A DNA stretch of 64,000 nt from an uncultured Candidatus Melainabacteria bacterium (GCA_934699705.1 CAKUXD010000001.1:1-64000); one strand, 5' to 3'; counted from the first letter of the stretch, positions 17,606-24,976 are shown. The notes: generated from the sequence alone by a model not told the origin. A program made the numbers and translations.

Positions 17606-17646
17606 TATAGAGGGCGGATTTTTCTTCGAAAAATCCGCCCTCTATA
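17606..17646 (-). terminator. Very long hairpin terminator after the 223-aa exported protein gene
   Basis: Perfect 19-bp stem (left arm TATAGAGGGCGGATTTTTC) with a 3-base loop, 41 bases after the stop at 17687. It separates that gene from the flagellin promoter. Confidence 0.85.
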
Positions 17647-17686
17647 TAAAAATCTACAACTTTAGTATAACTTTTTTGACATGTTA

Positions 17687-18358
17687 TTAATTAATAGGAA
17701 CATCAATTGGTTGAGTTAGAATAACAGTCAATATTTCGTCTTGATTGAATTCAACATCTTGACCTTTTCTAAACATGTCAACTACGCTATCACCTAGGAA
17801 ATATAAGCCTCCGCCTAAAGCTCCACCTATGGCGCAAACAGGAACAGTAATAATTCTAACTGGACCAAACATGTCTAAACCAACTTCTGTGGCGTTAACT
17901 GTGATATCTACGGTTTTGTCCCAGTTTTTTTGGATTGCTTCACCATAACCTTTATTGTGATAAACTCCGCCGTCATAGTTCAAATTAACTTTGCCAGAAA
18001 TAATCATGTCTAAAGGTAATTGTTTTCCGTTTGTTGTTACAATATGGTCAAAATCAATATATGCAATTGCTCCACGTGAGAAACATTTTGACGGAACAAT
18101 CTTTGTAATAGTTCCTCTAATCATAGAACCAGCTGGAAGAATTACACTTGTTTTAGTTTTTTCGTCATTAATCAAAACTGCACTAAATCCGTCGCCTTCA
18201 GTACTTGTTTTTGTACTTATTGGGTCAAGTAATTTAACGGTAAACTTAGTACCCGCTGGAATTCTTTTTGTAATTGCATTCGATTTTAAAACCGCTGATG
18301 ATGTAACATTTGTGCAAAAGCACATTATTAACGTAACAATAAATAATTTTAATTTCAT
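17687..18358 (-). CDS. Exported protein with a domain shared with the SLH protein (223 aa)
   Basis: No named family recognised. Signal peptide MKLKLFIVTLIMCFCTNVTSS, then a beta-rich domain: IPAGTKFTVKLLDPISTK, VILPAGSMIRGTITKI, a lipid-free strand region, and a Gly-rich hydrophobic stretch (CAIGGALGGGLYFLGD) that may associate with the membrane. The paired 'P-x-GT ... GS/T-x-x-x-G' layout is also in the C-terminal part of the SLH-domain protein at 49.1-50.3 kb. ATG at 18358 has GGAGG 6 bases upstream; the ATG at 18379 is rejected. Stand-alone gene, terminator downstream. Confidence 0.8.
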   Translation of the reverse strand: MKLKLFIVTLIMCFCTNVTSSAVLKSNAITKRIPAGTKFTVKLLDPISTKTSTEGDGFSAVLINDEKTKTSVILPAGSMIRGTITKIVPSKCFSRGAIAYIDFDHIVTTNGKQLPLDMIISGKVNLNYDGGVYHNKGYGEAIQKNWDKTVDITVNATEVGLDMFGPVRIITVPVCAIGGALGGGLYFLGDSVVDMFRKGQDVEFNQDEILTVILTQPIDVPIN

Positions 18359-18409
18359 TTTTTCCTCCACTTTTACCATTTTATAATTAATTACAAAAAA
18401 ATCAAAAAG

Positions 18410-18426
18410 GTTACATTTGTTTAACT
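18410..18426 (+). promoter_or_regulatory. HLR1-like direct repeat before the prepilin genes
   Basis: GTTACATT (18410-18417) and GTTTAACT (18419-18426), 9 bases start to start. The first half-site matches the HLR1 half-site exactly. It ends 4 bases before the -35 box. Confidence 0.5.
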
Positions 18427-18430
18427 TTGT

Positions 18431-18459
18431 TTGACAAGTATTATTGAAAAGTTTACAAT
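18431..18459 (+). promoter_or_regulatory. Strong sigma-70 promoter of the prepilin pair
   Basis: Perfect TTGACA (18431-18436), 17-base spacer, TACAAT (18454-18459). Predicted start near 18466, about 23 bases before the TTG start codon. Confidence 0.8.
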
Positions 18460-18488
18460 TTTATTAATAGATACGTGAGGTATTCGTC

Positions 18489-19196
18489 TTGTTTAAAAAA
18501 CTTATAGCATTTACAATGGCAGAGCTTATCTTAGTAATGACTATTATCGGAGTTGTTGCAGCGTTAATATTGCCAAATCTTAGTAATAATGTTGATGAAA
18601 AAACTACCATTGCTAGTGTAAGAAAAATTTATAATCAACTTCAAACTGCGCATTCAGGAGTAATATCTCAATACGGGCCGGTAGCGTATATGTATCCAAT
18701 AACCCAAACCACTACTCAAACAACCCAAGATTATGCGCAGAAATTGTTAAAGAATTTGCAAGTAAGAAAAGAATGTGGATTTGATGCTGGTTGTTTTGAT
18801 ATAAATAATGTATCTTACGCTGGAGCAGGTAATTCTTATTATACAGCAACTTTAAAAGACGGTTCATCAATTGCAATAATGCTTGAATCAGGAGAATCTA
18901 TTAAAGATTCTATTGAAATTAATTATGACCCTGATAGTTCTTACCCTTGTTCTTTTGGTAAAATATATATTGATATAGATGGTTTAAATAAGGGTTATGA
19001 TAGAGAAGATTACGACATTTTTAGCTTTGTTATTGATGAAAATGAAATAAAACCCGAAGGTTTATCTATATACACTCCAGGAAAAGTAAACGTTAATGTT
19101 GCTTATACTACTGCATGGGTAATAAAAGCGGGAAACATGGATTACCTAAGATGTCTGGACGAATTAGATTGGGATAGCAAAAAAACTTGTAAATAA
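18489..19196 (+). CDS. Type IV prepilin-like protein 1
   Basis: 235 aa with a class III signal: basic LFKKLIA, then processing site A|FTMAEL (Glu at +5) and a hydrophobic helix ILVMTIIGVVAALILPNL. Prepilin peptidase would cut before Phe. The globular part is unrecognised but includes paired cysteines (CGFDAGC near the middle; CLDELDWDSKKTC at the end). The TTG start has GTGAGG about 9 bases upstream and no closer ATG. The neighbour is a second prepilin of the same design; no pilus assembly genes are nearby. Function (pilus, secretion or adhesion) cannot be decided. Confidence 0.88.
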   Translation: MFKKLIAFTMAELILVMTIIGVVAALILPNLSNNVDEKTTIASVRKIYNQLQTAHSGVISQYGPVAYMYPITQTTTQTTQDYAQKLLKNLQVRKECGFDAGCFDINNVSYAGAGNSYYTATLKDGSSIAIMLESGESIKDSIEINYDPDSSYPCSFGKIYIDIDGLNKGYDREDYDIFSFVIDENEIKPEGLSIYTPGKVNVNVAYTTAWVIKAGNMDYLRCLDELDWDSKKTCK

Positions 19197-19208
19197 AGGA
19201 AAAATATT

Positions 19209-19829
19209 ATGATAAAAAAATCAATTGCATTTACACTTGCAGAAAGTTTGTTGGTTATGGCAGTAATCGGTATTGTTGCAACGCTTGTTGTACCTAACTT
19301 AAAAAACAATTCTGATGATCAAGTTTATGTAGCAAAAGCAAGAAAAGTTTATTCAGAACTAGAAACGGCACTTGAGAGAGCTACATTAAAGTATGGCAAC
19401 CCAAGAGATTGGACAAAAGACCAAACAGAAGCTCATTTACAAGCATTTTTAAATGTAAAAAAAGTTTGTACTGAAGACACTTGTACTCAAGAAATGTTAG
19501 GTTGTGGAAAAAATTATACAATATTAAAAGATGGTTCATCATTTTGTGTTCAGCGTGCTGATCTTATTAATTCTGCTGTGATACATTTTGACGTAGATGG
19601 AGCACAAAAAGGCTATAATACAAATGGAAAAGATTATTTTCACTCTTTTATTCATTTAAATGATGGGATTAGGGGTAATAGTGTTTTTCTTGCTCATTCT
19701 CCACTTGCACCAGGTGAAAGTGATAAAGCTCCTACAGCTGCAAACTTTTTACAATGGGTGCTTGAATATGGAAACATGGATTACAACAACTGTGAAGTAA
19801 AATGGGAAACAAAAACTTCATGTAAATAA
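19209..19829 (+). CDS. Type IV prepilin-like protein 2
   Basis: 206 aa; MIKKSIA|FTLAES with Glu at +5, hydrophobic helix SLLVMAVIGIVATLVVPNL, then a globular domain with cysteines in CTEDTCTQEMLGC and a C-terminal NCEVKWETKTSC. Shares layout with the preceding prepilin (ARKVYSELETA versus VRKIYNQLQTA; FDVDGAQKGYN versus IDIDGLNKGYD; EYGNMDYNNC versus KAGNMDYLRC), so the two are paralogues. AAAGGAA 8 bases upstream; 12 bases after the first gene. A strong terminator follows. Confidence 0.9.
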   Translation: MIKKSIAFTLAESLLVMAVIGIVATLVVPNLKNNSDDQVYVAKARKVYSELETALERATLKYGNPRDWTKDQTEAHLQAFLNVKKVCTEDTCTQEMLGCGKNYTILKDGSSFCVQRADLINSAVIHFDVDGAQKGYNTNGKDYFHSFIHLNDGIRGNSVFLAHSPLAPGESDKAPTAANFLQWVLEYGNMDYNNCEVKWETKTSCK

Positions 19830-19852
19830 AGTTTTATACATTTTTATAATAT

Positions 19853-19895
19853 AAAAAGGCGGAATTGCATGTTATACATGCAATTCCGCCTTTTT
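19853..19895 (+). terminator. Terminator after the prepilin pair
   Basis: A 20-bp perfect stem with a 3-base loop (left arm AAAAAGGCGGAATTGCATGT), ending in TTTTT; about 24 bases after the stop. Confidence 0.9.
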
Positions 19896-19940
19896 GTTGA
19901 CATCTTGGAAATCCTCATTATATATATATTGTAGCCAATT

Positions 19941-19958
19941 GTTAACACATGTTAAGAA
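19941..19958 (+). promoter_or_regulatory. HLR1-like direct repeat
   Basis: GTTAACAC (19941-19948) and GTTAAGAA (19951-19958) with the 2-base gap of HLR1. It also contains the small palindrome TTAACACATGTTAA. Upstream of the 67-aa gene. Confidence 0.5.
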
Positions 19959-19974
19959 ACATAAAATAAAAAAG

Positions 19975-20005
19975 GCAATTTTTTTAAGAAAAAATACTTT
20001 ATAAA
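19975..20005 (+). promoter_or_regulatory. Shared promoter-like element GCAATTTT-N17-TATAAA
   Basis: GCAATTTT (19975-19982) and TATAAA (20000-20005); same arrangement as upstream of 15684 and 25038. GGC rather than GC at the left edge. Confidence 0.5.
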
Positions 20006-20037
20006 AGAGTAAAGAGATTAAAGAGAGGATATTTTCA

Positions 20038-20241
20038 ATGAAAGAACAAGAATTAAACACTATTATGTCAGTTGTAACAGACCCAATCAACAACGTATAT
20101 AGAGTTAATACTTATGCTGAAGCTGAAGAAATCCGTAGAATGTGCAGAATTTTCGAAATCTCAAACTCTCAACACAACAAACACAAAATGTTGTCAATCA
20201 AAAACATGGCAACTTTGAAATTAGTTTTAAGCAACAACTAA
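20038..20241 (+). CDS. Unrecognised small protein (67 aa)
   Basis: No family recognised. Soluble, mostly helical; MSVVTDPINNVYRVNTYAEA then EIRRMCRIFEI and a basic C-terminus. AGAGAGGA about 10 bases before the ATG. It has the shared promoter and HLR1-like site upstream and copy 2 of the intergenic repeat 50 bases after its stop, so it is set up exactly like the 15684 gene. Confidence 0.75.
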   Translation: MKEQELNTIMSVVTDPINNVYRVNTYAEAEEIRRMCRIFEISNSQHNKHKMLSIKNMATLKLVLSNN

Positions 20242-20290
20242 TTTTATTAAAGATAAATTAAACAATCTCGAGGTAAGTTTAATTTATAGC

Positions 20291-20366
20291 AAAGATTTTT
20301 ATACTCTCTCTCTTAATATCCTCGTGTTTATTTAATGTCTGTCATAAGTATGGCAGACTTTTTATT
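20291..20366 (+). repeat. Intergenic repeat, copy 2 (first part only)
   Basis: 76 bases identical to 16216-16291, including the terminator hairpin GTCTGTCAT/ATGGCAGAC (20337-20358). The second part of the repeat is missing; unrelated sequence follows to 20521. Confidence 0.9.
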
Positions 20367-20521
20367 TTTTAAATAGAAGATGGTTAGGATTTTTATATAT
20401 TCAAACTTGAAAAACTTTTTAAAAATTTTACCACTCTTTTACCGCACGCAAATATTAAAACACCATAATTTGTCGTCAATGATTTTATCTAGTCTAATAT
20501 ATATTGAACTAGGATAACCAC

Positions 20522-20550
20522 TTGAAATTTATTAAAAAATAATAAATAAT
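20522..20550 (+). promoter_or_regulatory. Probable leaderless promoter
   Basis: TTGAAA (20522-20527), 17 bases, AATAAT (20545-20550), then 6 bases to the ATG at 20557. No Shine-Dalgarno. Confidence 0.55.
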
Positions 20551-20556
20551 AAGAAT

Positions 20557-20871
20557 ATGAGAAATGCATTTTTAATTTTATGTTTATTATTTTTTATTTG
20601 TAGCCCAGCGTTTGCTGTCCCAGATAATATAACTGACGGTAAAATAACTTTTACAGTATATGATAATTCTCAAGATATAGAATTATTTAAAAAACTTGAT
20701 GCCGTATTTTGGAATAAGTATAAACCAGTAGTAACAAAAACTAAAGACTGCACAACCTATACTTATAACTTCCCCCCTAGCGCTTATGGTAAGGAAGTTT
20801 TAACCCCTTATGCTTTAAACAAACAAAAAGAATACAAAGTAATAAGTCGCGAAGTAATCAAATTACATTAG
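20557..20871 (+). CDS. Small exported protein (104 aa)
   Basis: No family recognised. Signal peptide MRNAFLILCLLFFICSPAFA, then a mature region of about 84 residues rich in Lys, Tyr and Thr (KKLDAVFWNKYKPVVTKTKD; TYTYNFPPSAYGKE). One Cys in the mature part. Probable leaderless message. The stop overlaps the stop of the opposite-strand remnant. Confidence 0.75.
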   Translation: MRNAFLILCLLFFICSPAFAVPDNITDGKITFTVYDNSQDIELFKKLDAVFWNKYKPVVTKTKDCTTYTYNFPPSAYGKEVLTPYALNKQKEYKVISREVIKLH

Positions 20872-21140
20872 TTATTCCACCGCTCTATTGATAAGCTTAC
20901 AGTTTCTTTTTGTGCTGTAATTTCGTGGCTTGCTGATGTTACCAAATAAATACCAGTTAGCCCATAATCGCCATTAGTAAAATCAATTAATTTGCCTTTT
21001 GATACTCTTGAATCAGCGATTAAGCTTAAATTTATTTCTTCTTTTATCTTATTTAATTCTTTAAGTTTATCATTTGCTAATTTTGTTAAATTATTTTGTT
21101 TATTAGTATCTACAGTTTCAATTGAAGTAATGTTCGTCAT
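20868..21140 (-). pseudogene. Probable 3' remnant of a phage tail/baseplate-type gene
   Basis: An open frame of about 90 codons whose first half is a Lys/Asn-rich helix and whose end (KGKLIDFTNGDYGLTGIYLV, then TSASHEI and VSLSIERW) looks like the C-terminus of XkdQ/YqbQ-type phage tail proteins. The frame begins inside the hairpin of repeat copy 3, without a ribosome binding site, so the 5' part seems lost at the repeat boundary. The phage assignment is from remembered family patterns and is weak. Confidence 0.4.
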
Positions 21141-21237
21141 AATCATGGCGAACTTTTTATTTTGTAAATACAAAATTGATAGGCTTATTTTACAAATGTG
21201 TCATACCGCATGAGTGTAACAAATTAAGGTATCTTTT
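21132..21237 (+). repeat. Intergenic repeat, copy 3 (hairpin variant plus second part)
   Basis: Hairpin GTTCGTCAT/ATGGCGAAC (21132-21153) differs from copies 1 and 2 by two compensated base-pair changes; the T-run is kept. The second part (21161-21237) matches 16292-16366, but the right arm of its hairpin has decayed (ATACC/GGTAT only). The 5' part of the repeat is absent. Confidence 0.8.
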
Positions 21238-21323
21238 TATTAATTTTATGAATAAGTAATTCTGAAGTTTATAAATATTAAGTTAGTATATAAATGATAT
21301 AAATAATCGTATAATTTTTTATT

Positions 21324-21341
21324 GTAACGAAATGTAACAAA
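21324..21341 (+). promoter_or_regulatory. HLR1-like direct repeat
   Basis: GTAACGAA (21324-21331), 2-base gap, GTAACAAA (21334-21341). It ends 15 bases upstream of the sigma-28 -35 box. Confidence 0.5.
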
Positions 21342-21356
21342 GATAATTCAAAATCC

Positions 21357-21384
21357 TAAAGTTTTCATAAAAGTATGCCGATAT
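21357..21384 (+). promoter_or_regulatory. Sigma-28 (FliA) promoter
   Basis: TAAAGTTT (21357-21364), 12 bases, GCCGATAT (21377-21384). Predicted start near 21391, about 37 bases before the ATG at 21428. Confidence 0.75.
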
Positions 21385-21427
21385 AAAACTTGTAAGGGAA
21401 AACAAATTAGTTAGGGAAATGTGGATT

Positions 21428-21856
21428 ATGGCTTTAAATGTATCTTATACTCAACAATATTATCAAGCAATTGATGCTACAACATTAAAATCTGTAACAA
21501 GAGATATCTTAGCAAATGCTCAAGCTAAATCTGCTACTAATGAATTTGCTAAAAGAGTTGATGTTGATTTATACAACGGTGAAATCGACGCTTTAACTGC
21601 ACGTCAAGTTGCTATGTCTGGTGCAGGCTTACAAGTTACTTTAAATAACAATTTAGAAACTGCTATCAAATTCTTACAAACAAAAGCTGCTGAAACAAGA
21701 AAATCTTCTAAAATGGCTGATGTTGTTCAATTTGGTTCAGTAAATAAAGATAAAGAAGGTTCAAATCCTTTCTACAACGGTGATGTATTAAACTACAACA
21801 AAAAAAATTCAGACAAAAAAGAAACTACTGAATACTTATTCATCAACGTTGCTTAA
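21428..21856 (+). CDS. Unrecognised sigma-28-controlled protein (142 aa)
   Basis: No family recognised. Starts MALNVSYTQQYYQAIDATTL; no signal peptide, no membrane helix, no Cys. The first 90 residues are Ala/Thr/Asn-rich and helical (AFAKRVDV-like and TARQVAMSGAGLQVTLNNNL), like flagellar-exported proteins, and the tail is polar. ATG at 21428 chosen because AGGGA lies about 10 bases upstream; the ATG at 21419 is too close to it. The FliA promoter suggests late flagellar expression; role unknown. A terminator follows. Confidence 0.78.
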   Translation: MALNVSYTQQYYQAIDATTLKSVTRDILANAQAKSATNEFAKRVDVDLYNGEIDALTARQVAMSGAGLQVTLNNNLETAIKFLQTKAAETRKSSKMADVVQFGSVNKDKEGSNPFYNGDVLNYNKKNSDKKETTEYLFINVA

Positions 21857-21905
21857 TCAAGTTTTATAAATTTAAAATTTCCTTATTTCCTTCCCTATGT
21901 TTTTC

Positions 21906-21935
21906 AAAGTTTGCTGTTCCGCAAACTTTTTTTTT
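21906..21935 (+). terminator. Terminator
   Basis: AAAGTTTGC-TGTTCC-GCAAACTTT followed by nine T residues in total; 50 bases after the 142-aa gene. Confidence 0.9.
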
Positions 21936-22020
21936 GCTAAAAATTTTTCAATTACCTAATTGGGGGTTTAAAAGTATAAAAAATAATGTTATAATGGTAG
22001 TAGAGAAAGTGAGCTACCCC

Positions 22021-22272
22021 ATGAAGTATTTGATAAAGATTTCCATAGGATCTATTGCTTTTATTGCGTTTTGCACAGTTTGTGTGCCAATTTATAATGC
22101 TCAAATAACTTCTCAGTCTGAGAATGTTAAGACTAAAAAAGAATTATTAGATAAAGGTGATTCCAGATTTTATACCAAAGCTGGTTATAAAATGCCTGTA
22201 AAATGTGAACACAGACGTTCAGTTCCAGGGGTTATTTATCTTGGCGAACCAACTGAAGGTTTATTAGATTAA
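22021..22272 (+). CDS. Small membrane-anchored or exported protein (83 aa)
   Basis: No family recognised. MKYLIKISIGSIAFIAFCTVC is a signal anchor or signal peptide (possibly with Cys as lipid site but no good lipobox), followed by a short polar domain (YTKAGYKMPVKCEHRRSVPG). A TATAAT at 21990-21995 would start transcription near 22002, which places the ATG at 22021 inside the message and excludes upstream ATGs at 21934 and 21994. Confidence 0.65.
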   Translation: MKYLIKISIGSIAFIAFCTVCVPIYNAQITSQSENVKTKKELLDKGDSRFYTKAGYKMPVKCEHRRSVPGVIYLGEPTEGLLD

Positions 22273-22354
22273 TATTTGTATATAATTTACTTGATTTTTA
22301 TTTTTATTTAAATTATTATGTTTGTAATAGTTAATGAAGTACGAGGGAAAAAGC

Positions 22355-22693
22355 ATGTCATTAGGAACTTTAGAGATTGAAATTTTAAATTCAGTATGGA
22401 AATTACAAGAAATTGATGAAGATATGAATATATCTGTTAAAGATGTTGTTGACAATATGTCTGAATGCGGTATGGAAAGAGCATATACAACAGTTAAAAC
22501 AGTTATGGACAGATTGAGTTCAAAGGAATTGTTAGTTCGTTATAGAGCTGGTAAAAAATTCTTTTATAAAACTGTTATGGATAAAAATGAAATGGCAATT
22601 CTTGCTATTAAAGAAGTTTCAAGCAGATTTTTTGATGGCGATATTTTAAAATTAATGCGTTTTATTGAAACTCAATGCTTAGATTTAGTATAG
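22355..22693 (+). CDS. BlaI/MecI/CopY-family transcriptional repressor
   Basis: 112-aa winged-helix repressor. LGTLEIEILNSVWKL, VKDVVDNM, RAYTTVKTVMDRLSSKELL and VRYRAGKKFFYK follow the BlaI DNA-binding domain, with a short C-terminal dimerisation helix. ATG at 22355 has GAGGGA 6 bases upstream; the in-frame ATG at 22334 is rejected. No BlaR/MecR sensor protease or beta-lactamase is adjacent, so signal and targets are unknown; the radA-side neighbours are 4 bases away and probably co-transcribed. Confidence 0.85.
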   Translation: MSLGTLEIEILNSVWKLQEIDEDMNISVKDVVDNMSECGMERAYTTVKTVMDRLSSKELLVRYRAGKKFFYKTVMDKNEMAILAIKEVSSRFFDGDILKLMRFIETQCLDLV

Positions 22694-22697
22694 ATTA

Positions 22698-23078
22698 ATG
22701 CAAAATATTCAGTTTGAAAATGTTGAAAGTGCCCGAAAATTTATCGGGGATTTGATTATTGCGGTTTTAACAGATAGAATTATTGTACGTGAGGCTTTGA
22801 AAAGGTTTCCAAAAGATGTTAAAGACGCATCTATTAAGAGCGCTTATCATGCTTTAGTTCATCGTGAGGCTGACGAAGATTTGCGTCGTCGTGATTTGTT
22901 ATACCGAGATGAACAGGACAGTTATTTGGAACAACTTGCCCGAACTTTGCAACGTGGTAGTGAATTACCTAAAAATATTATTAAAAATTACAATAAATAT
23001 TACCGAGAAATGAAGATTAATCGTTCAAGCACGTTTAAAAATTTGGTTAATCGTATCTGTAAATTTTTGAATGTTTAG
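22698..23078 (+). CDS. Unrecognised basic helical protein (126 aa)
   Basis: No family recognised. Soluble, all-helical pattern: VESARKFIGDLIIAVLTDRI, KRFPKDVKDASIKSAYHALV, EDLRRRDLLYRDEQDSYLEQ. High Arg/Asp/Glu content with a basic C-terminus (KNLVNRICKFLNV). 4 bases after the BlaI-type gene and 14 before radA. No catalytic motif is visible. Confidence 0.75.
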   Translation: MQNIQFENVESARKFIGDLIIAVLTDRIIVREALKRFPKDVKDASIKSAYHALVHREADEDLRRRDLLYRDEQDSYLEQLARTLQRGSELPKNIIKNYNKYYREMKINRSSTFKNLVNRICKFLNV

Positions 23079-23080
23079 AA

Positions 23081-23086
23081 TATAAT
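23081..23086 (+). promoter_or_regulatory. Probable leaderless -10 box for radA
   Basis: Perfect TATAAT followed by 6 bases and the radA ATG; no Shine-Dalgarno. It overlaps the gap after the 126-aa gene, so radA may be transcribed alone as well as by read-through. No convincing -35. Confidence 0.45.
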
Positions 23087-23092
23087 TATTTT

Positions 23093-24460
23093 ATGGCAAA
23101 AGTTAAATCAAAATATGTGTGTCAAGAATGTGGTTATGAAACGGCTGGTTATTTAGGTAAATGTCCAGAGTGTGGTTCGTGGGGGAGTTTGGTTGAAGAA
23201 GTTGAAACAAAGTCTTTGGCTGGTAAAATCCCTGCTTCTGAGTTTTTAAACAATGAAAAACCAGTTTTAATAAACGAAATTGATATCGACGAAAGTGTAA
23301 GAATTAGCACGAATATTTTAGAATTTGACAGAGTTTTAGGCGGAGGATTAGTTCAAGGTTCGTTGGTATTACTGGCTGGCGACCCTGGGATTGGTAAGTC
23401 AACTTTAATTTTGCAAACAAGTGGTGAACTTTGTAAACAAAATCAAAAAGTTTTGTATGCTTCTGCTGAAGAATCTGCGAGCCAAGTGAAATTAAGAGCG
23501 CAAAGGCTGAATATAAATAGCGATAAATTATATATTTATCCGCAGACGAATTTAGAGCAAATACACGCACAAATCAAAGAGATTAAGCCTGATATTCTGG
23601 TAGTTGATAGTATTCAATCAATTTATACTGAAAATATTTCATCTTCTGCTGGTAGTGTAAGTCAGGTTCGCGAGTGTTGTAATTATTTGATGCAAATTGC
23701 AAAGACTGAAAATATTACGGTCATTGTAATTGGACATGTAACAAAAGAGGGTAATATTGCAGGTCCGAAGGTTTTAGAGCATATGGTAGATGCCGTTATT
23801 CAATTTGAGGGTGATAAATATAAATCATATCGACTTTTAAGAGCGGTGAAAAATCGTTTTGGAACAACTTCTGAAGTGGGCATGTTTGATATGCATTCAA
23901 GTGGTTTAGTAGAAATCACAAATCCGAGCGAATTGTTTTTAAATGAAAATCATGTTGCAACTCCAGGAAGTGTAATTATTGTAGCAAATGAAGGTACACG
24001 ACCATTATTACTTGAAATTCAGGCGCTTGTTGGAGTTACTCCATATCCAAGCCCTAGAAGAATAGCAAATGGAGTTGATACTTCAAGAGTTTTGCAAATT
24101 TTGGCAGTGCTTGAAAAACGTGTAGGCTTAAATCTTTCAAAACAAGACGTGTATGTAAATGTTATTGGCGGAGTTGATATTTCAGAACCAGCAGCGGATT
24201 TAGGTATTGCGGTTGCAATCGCAACTTGTTTGAACGATGTTACGGTTGATATGAATACGGTATTTATTGGTGAAATCGGCTTGTCTGGTGAGATTAGACC
24301 AGTTAATGATATTGAAAAAAGAATTTATGAAGCTAAAAAATTAGGGTTTAAACGTGCGGTTATTCCTGCATCAAATAAATTATCTGAAAAATTTAGCGGA
24401 ATAGAAATTATTGAGGCAAAAAGAATTTTAGACGCACTAACTTCAGCGGTAGCGAAGTAG
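23093..24460 (+). CDS. radA: DNA repair protein RadA
   Basis: Hexameric RecA-like ATPase that promotes branch migration in recombination. 455 aa, normal. Zinc finger CQECGYETAGYLGKCPECGSW at 11-31 (four Cys), Walker A AGDPGIGKSTL, the RadA-specific KNRFGTTSEVGMF, then a C-terminal Lon-like domain (VNVIGGVDISEPAADLGIAVAI; IGEIGLSGEIRPV). No Shine-Dalgarno; -10 box directly upstream. Confidence 0.96.
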   Translation: MAKVKSKYVCQECGYETAGYLGKCPECGSWGSLVEEVETKSLAGKIPASEFLNNEKPVLINEIDIDESVRISTNILEFDRVLGGGLVQGSLVLLAGDPGIGKSTLILQTSGELCKQNQKVLYASAEESASQVKLRAQRLNINSDKLYIYPQTNLEQIHAQIKEIKPDILVVDSIQSIYTENISSSAGSVSQVRECCNYLMQIAKTENITVIVIGHVTKEGNIAGPKVLEHMVDAVIQFEGDKYKSYRLLRAVKNRFGTTSEVGMFDMHSSGLVEITNPSELFLNENHVATPGSVIIVANEGTRPLLLEIQALVGVTPYPSPRRIANGVDTSRVLQILAVLEKRVGLNLSKQDVYVNVIGGVDISEPAADLGIAVAIATCLNDVTVDMNTVFIGEIGLSGEIRPVNDIEKRIYEAKKLGFKRAVIPASNKLSEKFSGIEIIEAKRILDALTSAVAK

Positions 24461-24549
24461 AAATATTGGGGCAATTCAACATTGTAAGTCGTAAGTTGAC
24501 ATTTTTTGTTCTAACAAAGGTAAGATTTAAATGTCTTGCCCGCTTGCGC

Positions 24550-24583
24550 AAAAAAAAGCCTGTTCCGTATGTTGGATACAGGC
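24550..24583 (-). terminator. Terminator of the small minus-strand gene at 24.7 kb
   Basis: Minus strand GCCTGT...ACAGGC (24558-24583) with a partly paired loop, followed by a T-run of seven. It lies 105 bases after the stop of the 53-aa gene. The rest of 24461-24687 shows nothing else. Confidence 0.75.
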
Positions 24584-24687
24584 GCATGTTTTTTAAAACA
24601 TTTAAAAGGTAGGTAGTGTGTAAGTGTGAGTGTAGTTAGTAGTGTGTGTTTGTTAAAAATCTCTCTAAATTTAAACTTTCAGACTAA

Positions 24688-24849
24688 TTATTGAAGTTTT
24701 AAATCTACTTTGTTGTTGAACGCAATCATATTCATGTATGAAAATAACATTTCTGATCTGTCAACAAATTCTGGTTGTGCATTTGCAGGTACTACTGCTG
24801 TTGCTTCATCTATTTTTTGATTACCTAATTTTAATTCTTGAATTGCCAT
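24688..24849 (-). CDS. Small unrecognised protein (53 aa)
   Basis: An open frame of 53 codons, short but well supported: GAGGT about 10 bases before the ATG, sensible residues (MAIQELKLGNQKID, then a hydrophobic AVVPANAQPEF and EMLFSYMNMIAF), TAA stop and a terminator downstream. It is divergent from the 462-aa gene and shares its intergenic region, including the HLR1-like site. No family recognised. Confidence 0.65.
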   Translation of the reverse strand: MAIQELKLGNQKIDEATAVVPANAQPEFVDRSEMLFSYMNMIAFNNKVDLKLQ

Positions 24850-24935
24850 ACTCTACTACCTCGTTTTTTCTTTTCTCACTCTTACCCCTATATAAAGTAT
24901 TTTCAAAATTTCGAATTTCAGCATGGCTAAATTTT

Positions 24936-24952
24936 GTTACATTTGTTAATAA
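24936..24952 (+). promoter_or_regulatory. HLR1-like direct repeat in a divergent intergenic region
   Basis: GTTACATT (24936-24943), an exact HLR1 half-site, and GTTAATAA (24945-24952), 9 bases start to start. It lies between the 53-aa and 462-aa genes and could act on either. Confidence 0.5.
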
Positions 24953-24976
24953 AGTCCTTAAAACCATGATTAAAAG

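Noticed and set aside
19917..19930. TATATATATA run as a separate promoter
   Set aside because: No -35 at a fitting distance and it lies directly behind a terminator; better explained as AT-rich spacer.
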